A stretch of 64,000 nt of DNA from Kineothrix alysoides (lineage in GTDB: Bacteria > Bacillota > Clostridia > Lachnospirales > Lachnospiraceae): NCBI RefSeq assembly GCF_000732725.1, contig NZ_JPNB01000002.1, positions 1,798,001-1,862,000 on the forward strand, written 5' to 3'. Every line of letters begins with the position of its first letter. The first letter of the stretch is position 1. Under the pieces are notes generated by a model, which saw only the letters and a list, made by a program, of their open reading frames with translations, made no database searches and had not been told where the DNA came from. Of the stretch, positions 56,974 to 64,000 are shown piece by piece. The position numbers were made by a program, and so were the translations under genes.

Positions 56974-58680
56974 GTGAAAGTTTCAGATTATATTGTAGAG
57001 TTTTTTATTGATAAAAAAGTAAATGATGTTTTTGGGTATCCGGGGGGCATGGTTACGCACCTGATGGATTCTTTTGGAAAATATAAAGATTCTATATCGG
57101 CGCATGTGAATTATCATGAGCAGGCAGCCGCATTTGCTGCTTGCGGATATGCACAAGTATCGATGCGGCCGGGAGTGGCATATGCTACCAGTGGTCCTGG
57201 AGCGACTAATCTGATTACGGGAATCTGTAACGCATATTTTGATTCTATTCCAACCATTTTTATTACAGGACAAGTTAATACGTTTGAAGCAAAAGGAAGC
57301 CTGGGAGTTCGGCAAAAGGGATTTCAGGAAACAGATATTATAGGAATGGTTAGGGATGTAACGAAATACAGCCAATATGTGGAATCTGCTGAAAAGATTA
57401 AATATTATCTGGAAGAGGCATATTTTTGGGCGTGTGAAGGAAGACCGGGTCCTGTATTACTGGATATTCCAATGAATATTCTGAGGGCTGATGTCGATAT
57501 TGACGATCTGGGCGGATTTGTAAGACCATATAAAAACCATGAAAATTCACGATATCAAGAACAACAGATAATTGAATTATTATCAGCCGCCCAAAGACCT
57601 TGTTTATTAATCGGTGCAGGGATAAAGACGAGCAATTCCGTTGGCAGATTAAGAGATTTATGCACCAGATTCAAGCTGCCTGTTGTCAGCAGCATGCTGG
57701 CGTTTGATGTTATGCCCCAAAGGATGGAGAATAATTTCGGATTTATTGGGGCTTATGGAAATAGAGCAGGGAACTTTATTCTAGCGAAAAGTGATTTGGT
57801 AATTGCTATTGGAACAAGATTAGATATAAGGCAGGTAGGTGCTCGAAAAGAGGGATTTGCGCCCCGGGCTAAACTAATTCGTGTAGATATAGATGAGGGT
57901 GAATTGTCGAATAAAATTAAGGGAGATGAACTGCAGATTCAGTGTGAGGTTCCATATTTTATAGACAAATTATTTGATATAGGGCAATATATAAATTGTG
58001 ATAAGAATTGGTTAGGGGTTTGCCGTATTATTGAACGAGAATTAAATGATATAGATACGAGACTCCCGAATGTATTATTGCGCAAATTGAGTCATATGGT
58101 ACCGGATTGCAGGGTAATTACAACCGATGTTGGACAAAACCAAGTCTGGGTAGCGCAGTCTTTCGAGATTAAAGAAAACCAGCAAGTCTTGTTTTCCGGT
58201 GGACACGGGGCAATGGGATATTCGCTGCCGGCGGCAATAGGAGCATACTATGCGTCTAAGAACCCTGTTATTTGTATAAGTGGTGATGGCGGGTTTCAAA
58301 TGAACATGCAAGAATTACAGTTTATAGTGCGCGAACAATTGCCAATAACGATTGTGCTGTTTAATAATAAATCGCTCGGGATGATACGGCATTTCCAGGA
58401 AATGTATTTTGATTCTAATTATACACAGACAGTAGAGCGTGGAGGGTATAGTACGCCGGAATTTGAATTAATAGCTAATTCTTATAATATAGAATATTGT
58501 GCAGTAAAAAATGAAGAAGATATATCGAGCCATATTTTTGCTGGAACGAAACCGAAATTTGTGGAGGTGTTTCTGCCTGATGAAACTTACGTTTTTCCCA
58601 AACTAGAATTTGGCAAACCGAATCAAGACCAAGAGCCGCTTATAGACCGGGATTTATATCAGAAACTTATGGAGCTGTAG
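56974..58680 (+). CDS. Acetolactate synthase-like thiamine diphosphate enzyme (YerE-like)
   Basis: 568 residues, GTG start. Full three-domain ThDP fold: catalytic Glu49 in 'NYHEQAAAFAACGYA', 'ATSGPGATNLITG', and the ThDP/Mg motif 'GDGGFQMNM' from 437 to 'NN' at 464-465. In Yersinia pseudotuberculosis O:VI, YerE, a flavin-containing enzyme of this family, adds a two-carbon unit from pyruvate to C4 of CDP-3,6-dideoxy-4-ketohexose, leading to yersiniose. Directly following rfbFGH and before a reductase gene, this enzyme is best explained as a YerE counterpart. Ordinary acetolactate synthase is unlikely in this setting. Confidence 0.82.
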   Translation: MKVSDYIVEFFIDKKVNDVFGYPGGMVTHLMDSFGKYKDSISAHVNYHEQAAAFAACGYAQVSMRPGVAYATSGPGATNLITGICNAYFDSIPTIFITGQVNTFEAKGSLGVRQKGFQETDIIGMVRDVTKYSQYVESAEKIKYYLEEAYFWACEGRPGPVLLDIPMNILRADVDIDDLGGFVRPYKNHENSRYQEQQIIELLSAAQRPCLLIGAGIKTSNSVGRLRDLCTRFKLPVVSSMLAFDVMPQRMENNFGFIGAYGNRAGNFILAKSDLVIAIGTRLDIRQVGARKEGFAPRAKLIRVDIDEGELSNKIKGDELQIQCEVPYFIDKLFDIGQYINCDKNWLGVCRIIERELNDIDTRLPNVLLRKLSHMVPDCRVITTDVGQNQVWVAQSFEIKENQQVLFSGGHGAMGYSLPAAIGAYYASKNPVICISGDGGFQMNMQELQFIVREQLPITIVLFNNKSLGMIRHFQEMYFDSNYTQTVERGGYSTPEFELIANSYNIEYCAVKNEEDISSHIFAGTKPKFVEVFLPDETYVFPKLEFGKPNQDQEPLIDRDLYQKLMEL

Positions 58681-58682
58681 TT

Positions 58683-59609
58683 ATGGTAAAGAAGGTTTGT
58701 GTAACAGGCGCTACGGGTTTTTTGGCAGTGCCGCTTATAAAGTTATGTGTAGCAAAAGGATGTAAAGTATATGCCGTTGTCAGGCCGGCTTCAGTCAACA
58801 TAAACCGCTTGGAGGGTTTGAAGAATGTTTTCATAGTAGAGTGTGAAATGCAGGATTATAATTTATTAGCGGATAAGGTTCATGATAATATTGATATGTT
58901 TTTCCATCTTTCCTGGGAAGGTATAAGGGGAAAGCATAGAGACGATGAAGCATTACAATATAAAAATTATAGTAATTCAATTACTGTGCTAAAAGAAGCG
59001 ATAAAGTTGAATACAAAGGTCTTTGTGGGAGTGGGTTCTCAAGCGGAATATGGCAGTATATTGGGTGAAATGCAAGAGAGCATGGAAGTGAATCCGGATA
59101 CCGAATATGGAAGATTTAAGTGTATGTTATGTGATGATGGCCAAAAAATTTCAGAACAAAATAATATTCGTTTTATTTGGGGGAGAATATTTAGTGCATA
59201 CGGTATACACGATACTCCCGGCAGTTTAATATCAAGCTGTATTGAAAAAATGAGGAAAAATGAAGCTATTGAATTGCTGCAAGGAGAGCAGGACTGGAAT
59301 TATATATATGTTGCTGATGTAGCGGAGGCGCTGTGGCGGTTGGGTATTAAACAAGAGGCTAAGGGAATATTCAACGTTGCATCAAAAGATAATCGAAAAT
59401 TAAAAGATTATATTATGGAATTGAAGGAAATTTTAGGCTCTGAAAGTTGTTTGAAATATGAAGCTTTGGATAGACATGATGCTTTGCGGGGAATAAGACC
59501 TAATATTGATAAATTGGTATCTACTCTGGAGTGGCTGCCAGGTACAAGCTTTAAAGCTGGCATTTTACGATGTATGGAAGGAATAAATATTGCAAATGAA
59601 AACGATTAG
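58683..59609 (+). CDS. NAD(P)-dependent SDR sugar reductase (YerF-like candidate)
   Basis: 308 residues. 'VCVTGATGFLAVPLI' at the N-terminus is the cofactor loop; 'FVGVGSQAEYG' and 'EYGRFK' (Tyr with Lys four later) form the active site; 'GEQDWNYIYVADVAEAL' is a typical extended-SDR substrate segment. It lies 2 bp after the YerE-like gene and overlaps the next by 14 bp. In a yersiniose-type pathway it would reduce the side-chain ketone left by the two-carbon addition. Alternatives are a 4-ketoreductase of the abequose/paratose synthase type. Confidence 0.75.
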   Translation: MVKKVCVTGATGFLAVPLIKLCVAKGCKVYAVVRPASVNINRLEGLKNVFIVECEMQDYNLLADKVHDNIDMFFHLSWEGIRGKHRDDEALQYKNYSNSITVLKEAIKLNTKVFVGVGSQAEYGSILGEMQESMEVNPDTEYGRFKCMLCDDGQKISEQNNIRFIWGRIFSAYGIHDTPGSLISSCIEKMRKNEAIELLQGEQDWNYIYVADVAEALWRLGIKQEAKGIFNVASKDNRKLKDYIMELKEILGSESCLKYEALDRHDALRGIRPNIDKLVSTLEWLPGTSFKAGILRCMEGINIANEND

Positions 59610-60549
59610 TATATTAATACCTACGTATAACGAAGAAGAAAATGTAATACCGATGAGTAAAGCAATTAATGATTTATTTTGTGACAGACTTCCACAGTAT
59701 AAATGCGAGATAATATTCATAGATAACTGTTCCGGCGATAACACTAGATTATTGATAAGAGAATTATGTAAACAAAATGAAAATATTAAGGCAATATTTA
59801 ACGCTAAGAATTTTGGACAATTTAATTCTCCTTATTATGGGTTGCTGCAAGCTACAGGTGATTGTGTAGTGCTACTTTGTGCAGATTTTCAAGATCCGGT
59901 TGAACTAATTGTTGAATTTGTGCGTGAGTGGGAAAATGGTTATAAAATTGTCATAGGGAGAAAGATAACGAGTAAAGAAAACAAAATGATGTATTTTTTA
60001 AGGTCTTATTATTATAAAATAATTAAGAAGTTTTCGGATGTAGAACAGATAGAGCATTTTACAGGATTTGGATTATATGATAGAGAATTTGTCGATGTTT
60101 TACGGAATTTAAAGGATCCCACCCCTTTTTTAAGGGGAATTGTGGCGGAATTAGGATATAAAAGAAAAGATATTCCTTATGAGCAGCAAAAAAGAAGGGC
60201 AGGAAAAACCAGTAATAATTTTTATCGTTTATATGATGCTGCTATGTTAAGTTTTACCTCATATACAAAAATAGGACTTCGTATAGCAACTTTTATTGGT
60301 GCAGGTTGTAGTGTTCTTAGTCTGCTTTTGGCATTTATATATCTTATTTTAAAGTTAATTTACTGGAATCGTTTTGCTGCTGGAATGGCACCGGCATTAA
60401 TCGGTATTCTGCTTTTTAGCTCAGTACAATTGATTTTCATAGGATTACTTGGCGAATATGTTCTTAGCCTTAATGCAAGGATCATGAACCGCCCTTTGGT
60501 AATAGAGGAAGAACGGATTAATTTTTCAGATCAAAACGATTTACGTTAG
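59596..60549 (+). CDS. GT2 membrane glycosyltransferase (GtrB-like)
   Basis: 317 residues from ATG 59596, with GGAAGGA upstream; it overlaps the SDR gene by 14 bp. 'ISILIPTYNEEENVIPMSKAI', 'IFIDNCSGDN', 'NFGQFNSPYYGLL' and 'CADFQDP' are GtrB/DPM1-type blocks, followed by two C-terminal helices (about 230-255 and 265-290). It probably loads a sugar, perhaps the CDP-linked branched sugar, onto polyprenyl phosphate. The adjacent GtrA-family gene would flip that carrier. Confidence 0.82.
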   Translation: MKTISILIPTYNEEENVIPMSKAINDLFCDRLPQYKCEIIFIDNCSGDNTRLLIRELCKQNENIKAIFNAKNFGQFNSPYYGLLQATGDCVVLLCADFQDPVELIVEFVREWENGYKIVIGRKITSKENKMMYFLRSYYYKIIKKFSDVEQIEHFTGFGLYDREFVDVLRNLKDPTPFLRGIVAELGYKRKDIPYEQQKRRAGKTSNNFYRLYDAAMLSFTSYTKIGLRIATFIGAGCSVLSLLLAFIYLILKLIYWNRFAAGMAPALIGILLFSSVQLIFIGLLGEYVLSLNARIMNRPLVIEEERINFSDQNDLR

Positions 60550-60585
60550 GCATTGCTTTAAATAATGTAATGCAGTGAGGAAAAA

Positions 60586-61065
60586 ATGCTGAAAAGACTT
60601 ATAAGTATAATAGGAACTATTATTAATAAAACTTTTTATATAATTTTTAAAATATTTGGGATAGAGTTATCTAATGAAAAATATAAAGAAATTCTCCAAT
60701 TTATCAAGTTTGGGCTGGTTGGATTATCCAATACATTTATTTATTATATTGCTTATCTTATTAGTATCCATTTAGGGGCACACTATTTTACTGGCAACGC
60801 GATTGGATTTATAGTCAGCGTATTGAATTCATTTTATTGGAATAAAAAATATGTTTTTGAGGCATCTGGTGGTATTAGAAAAAGTATTATTATGTTATTG
60901 AAGACATTTGTGGCATACGGAGTTACGGGATTATTGATATCTAATATTCTACTTTTTATTTGGATTGATAAATTTTATATAGCCGAAACAATTGCACCGC
61001 TCATAAATTTACTGGTTACCATACCGCTAAATTATTTTATAAATAAGTTTTGGGCATTTAAGTAG
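60586..61065 (+). CDS. GtrA family membrane protein
   Basis: 159 residues. After a short basic lead come four helices of the GtrA fold: 'FIKFGLVGLSNTFIYYIAYL', 'GNAIGFIVSVLNSFYWNKKYVF', a helix around residues 105-127, and 'NLLVTIPLNYFINKFWAF'. GtrA proteins are small flippases for polyprenyl-phosphate sugars, working with a GtrB and a membrane glycosyltransferase. It is the last gene before a 104-bp gap and a probable new transcription start. Confidence 0.87.
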   Translation: MLKRLISIIGTIINKTFYIIFKIFGIELSNEKYKEILQFIKFGLVGLSNTFIYYIAYLISIHLGAHYFTGNAIGFIVSVLNSFYWNKKYVFEASGGIRKSIIMLLKTFVAYGVTGLLISNILLFIWIDKFYIAETIAPLINLLVTIPLNYFINKFWAFK

Positions 61066-61111
61066 CAATGACCAGCTTTTTAGTATATAACTTATTGTAG
61101 CAAATAATTTT

Positions 61112-61139
61112 TTATCAATAATACCCGCGATAATATAAA
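61112..61139 (+). promoter_or_regulatory. Candidate promoter before gmd
   Basis: TTATCA (61112-61117) and TATAAA (61134-61139) with a 16-bp spacer, in the 104-bp gap between gtrA and gmd, followed by a strong AAAGGAG ribosome site. -35 matches four and -10 five of six consensus bases. It would start a gmd-rmd unit whose composition differs from the genes upstream. Confidence 0.35.
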
Positions 61140-61145
61140 GTATAA

Positions 61146-62201
<1,056 letters not shown>

Positions 62202-62222
62202 ACTAACAAGATAAAATTGGAG

Positions 62223-62252
62223 AAGGGAATTCTGTATGAGAATTCCCTTTTA
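62223..62252 (+). terminator. Intrinsic terminator-like hairpin between gmd and rmd
   Basis: A perfect 10-bp inverted repeat (AAGGGAATTC at 62223-62232 and its complement at 62240-62249) with a 7-base loop ends in a short T run. It lies only 12 bp before the ATG of the next gene, which has no clear ribosome site, so it may act as a leaky terminator or as a leader hairpin. Confidence 0.65.
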
Positions 62253-62263
62253 TGGTATAAAAG

Positions 62264-63205
62264 ATGAAAAAAGCATTAATTATAGGGGCATCAGGATTTG
62301 TCGGTGGTTATCTCGCAAGACATCTTCTGGATGAATGCGATATGGAGGTATATGCTACGAAGCTTCCGTATCAGGATATCGAGGATGAAAATATTAAAAA
62401 ATATGATTTGGATATTTTAGAGAAGGAAGAGATTGTATCTCTTTTGTTTGAAATACGTCCGGATTATATATTTCATTTGGCAGCGCAAAGCTCAGTGGGT
62501 ATGGCATGGAAAAATCCAGGAGTGACGATTGACATAAATATTAAAGGCAGCGTCAATGTGATGGATGCCGTAAGGGAACTTTATTACAAGCCTCGAGTTT
62601 TATTGATTGGTTCAGGTGAAGAATATGGACATATAAAGTCAGATGAGATTCCTATTAGTGAGGAAACGATGATCCGTCCCGGAAATATCTATGCGGCAAC
62701 CAAGGTATGCCAAAATATGATTGGCAGTATTTATGCACAGGCATATGATATGGAAATTATGATGGTGCGTGCCTTTAATCATATTGGGCCAACTCAGGCC
62801 CCAATCTTTGTGGTATCCGACTTTTGTAAGCAGGTAGCAGAAATCGAAAAGGGCATGCGAGATCCTGTAATGTATGTGGGGAATCTCGATTCTATGCGGG
62901 ACTTTACAGATGTGCGCGATGTGGTGCGGGCATATGCGCTTTTAATGGAAATTGGGAAACCGGGAGAAACATATAATGTGGGCAGTGGACGTGCAGTGGC
63001 AATAAGAGAAATATTGAACCTGATAATATCCTTATCCGATAAAGATATAAAGGTAGAAATTGATCAAAATAAGATACGCCCGGTGGATGTCCCTATTATA
63101 GAGGCGGATATAGCAAAAATAAAGGAGCTTACAGGCTGGAAACCTAAAATTCCTTTACAGCAGACTATTAAAGAAACGTTAAATTATTGGAGAGAAAGGG
63201 TATAA
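62264..63205 (+). CDS. rmd: GDP-4-keto-6-deoxy-D-mannose reductase (GDP-D-rhamnose synthase)
   Basis: 313 residues. 'ALIIGASGFVGGYLARHLL' binds the cofactor; Tyr143 and Lys147 in 'NIYAATK' are catalytic; 'RAFNHIGPTQAPIFVVSDF' and 'DSMRDFTDVRDVVRAY' are strongly Rmd-like. It reduces C4 to give GDP-D-rhamnose, a donor for D-rhamnan-type polymers. GDP-6-deoxytalose synthase is the close alternative; Fcl (GDP-fucose synthase) has a different pattern. It starts with only a weak ribosome site just after the hairpin at 62223-62252. Confidence 0.88.
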   Translation: MKKALIIGASGFVGGYLARHLLDECDMEVYATKLPYQDIEDENIKKYDLDILEKEEIVSLLFEIRPDYIFHLAAQSSVGMAWKNPGVTIDINIKGSVNVMDAVRELYYKPRVLLIGSGEEYGHIKSDEIPISEETMIRPGNIYAATKVCQNMIGSIYAQAYDMEIMMVRAFNHIGPTQAPIFVVSDFCKQVAEIEKGMRDPVMYVGNLDSMRDFTDVRDVVRAYALLMEIGKPGETYNVGSGRAVAIREILNLIISLSDKDIKVEIDQNKIRPVDVPIIEADIAKIKELTGWKPKIPLQQTIKETLNYWRERV

Positions 63206-63217
63206 GGGAAGGGGCTT

Positions 63218-64000
63218 ATGGATACAAATAATACGCTGTTTACAACTAGTGGAGTAACGGATTCCAACAGAATATTGCATACGCCAGGGGTTTTTGCAAA
63301 AAAAAATCTTTTATATGTTCAGGAGGTTGGAAAGCTCAAGAGTCTTACTCCTCATAAATCACAACGGGAAAATCTTGATTCATATTTATTTTTAAGTGTC
63401 TTAAGTGGTGAAGGGATAGTTACCATTAACGGAAATGAGTATGAAGTAAAGAAGGGAGATTGTGCATTTATAAATTGTAAAAATATTTATTCTCATGAGA
63501 GCAGCGAAAATAAACCGTGGGAGTTAATGTGGGTGCATTTTAATGGGAATATGGCCGACTCGTATTTTGAATTGTTTCATGAACATAATCAGTCGCACGG
63601 TATTTTTAGACCAGCTAGTTTGAGGGAAATTAGGGATATTATAGATAATCTTATGAATTGCCAGAAAGAAAAAGATTTTAAATCAGAATTATTAACTGGG
63701 GAATATTTACTCCGATTGGTGAATTTTTGTTTAATTTCTGTAATGCATCAAGAGAAAGAAGATCACGAAACATATAGAACTATTTGTAAGGAAATCCGGG
63801 AATATATTAATGAGCATTATCAGGAACATGAAATTATTCAGGAGTTGGTTAAAAAGTATAAGATGAAAGAAGAAGAATTAGATTCATATTTCCAAAAAAT
63901 GTATGGTATTGCGCTAAGAGATTACATTATAAATAGACGCTTTACTGCAGCAAAAGAACTCCTTAGATTTACTATAAAGCCAATAGAAAAAGTAGTAGAG
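63218..64000 (+). CDS. AraC family transcriptional regulator (3' truncated)
   Basis: The ATG at 63218 (GGAAGGGG upstream) opens a frame that continues to the last base, 261 codons so far. Residues about 35-125 are a cupin-type sensor ('VLSGEGIVTINGNEYEVKKGDCAFINCKNIYSH' and 'WELMWVHFNG'). From about residue 190 a two-helix DNA-binding region begins ('ICKEIREYINEHYQEHEII' then 'YFQKMYGIALRDYIINRRFTAAKELL'), and the second helix-turn-helix runs off the window. Such proteins usually sense a sugar and activate a nearby operon. Its target is unknown; it may belong to the next locus rather than this cluster. Confidence 0.85.
   Translation, partial: MDTNNTLFTTSGVTDSNRILHTPGVFAKKNLLYVQEVGKLKSLTPHKSQRENLDSYLFLSVLSGEGIVTINGNEYEVKKGDCAFINCKNIYSHESSENKPWELMWVHFNGNMADSYFELFHEHNQSHGIFRPASLREIRDIIDNLMNCQKEKDFKSELLTGEYLLRLVNFCLISVMHQEKEDHETYRTICKEIREYINEHYQEHEIIQELVKKYKMKEEELDSYFQKMYGIALRDYIINRRFTAAKELLRFTIKPIEKVVE

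Noticed and set aside
56974-58680. Reading the thiamine diphosphate enzyme as the branched-chain amino acid enzyme IlvB
   Set aside because: No ilvN/ilvC nearby, and it is embedded between rfbH and a sugar reductase, the YerE position.

Overview
This 64 kb window comes from a low-GC Gram-positive bacterium, most likely a gut-type Clostridia/Lachnospiraceae. The evidence is AT-rich DNA, GGAGG-type ribosome sites, Wzy/GT-C, YfhO, DUF6020-like and LIC_10190-like membrane families, and no outer-membrane export genes. Every convincing gene lies on the + strand. Nearly all serve assembly of cell-surface polysaccharide, making one long run of overlapping or closely spaced genes. The first gene (GH88/105-type hydrolase) and the last (AraC-type regulator) are cut by the window ends. 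No rRNA, tRNA, CRISPR array or insertion sequence was seen.

Layout. 0-10.6 kb: hydrolase, alpha-1,2-fucosyltransferase (GT11), a Wzy-like polymerase, several glycosyltransferases (GTs), a hexapeptide acetyltransferase, a GT26-GT4 fusion and a second polymerase-like protein. 10.5-18.6 kb: large membrane proteins of GT-C or unknown type, a GT2-SGNH fusion spanning the membrane, and a CysE-like acetyltransferase. 18.8-24.6 kb: a PglK-type ABC flippase, a GT-D-like protein, a GT-C-like protein and UDP-glucose dehydrogenase, with decayed fragments of a GT11 and of a second UDP-glucose dehydrogenase. 24.6-32 kb: a Wzy-like protein with an extra extracytoplasmic insert, and five GTs.

32-45 kb (more AT-rich): DegT-type aminotransferase, pyruvyl transferase, a GNAT-radical SAM fusion, a second radical SAM protein, a WbqC-family protein, Wzm/Wzt ABC exporter, a methyltransferase, a frameshifted GT2 with a coiled-coil tail, more GTs and a broken acetyltransferase. 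45-51.9 kb: YfhO protein, a dTDP-3-amino-3,6-dideoxyhexose module (FdtA-like isomerase, GNAT, FdtB-like transaminase) with a GT2, and an O-acyltransferase. 51.9-61 kb: GT-C protein, the CDP-3,6-dideoxyhexose genes rfbF/rfbG/rfbH, a YerE-like thiamine diphosphate enzyme and a reductase (together a probable CDP-yersiniose-type branched-sugar pathway), a GtrB-like GT and GtrA. 61.1-63.2 kb: gmd and rmd (GDP-D-rhamnose). 63.2 kb to end: AraC-type regulator.

How it works together. The cluster supplies UDP-glucuronate, GDP-D-rhamnose, a dTDP-3-acetamido-3,6-dideoxyhexose, a CDP-linked branched 3,6-dideoxyhexose and probably a further 4-amino sugar. About 20 GTs assemble these. Export could use two independent ABC routes (PglK-like and Wzm/Wzt), and decoration could use GtrA/GtrB/GT-C, pyruvyl, acyl and methyl transfer. 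RmlA/RmlB, ManB/ManC and an E3-type reductase are not in the window and would have to be encoded elsewhere. The most novel-looking part is the radical SAM block at 32.1-37.5 kb. The block is mosaic, with paralogue pairs, pseudogene scars and local composition shifts that suggest repeated module exchange.
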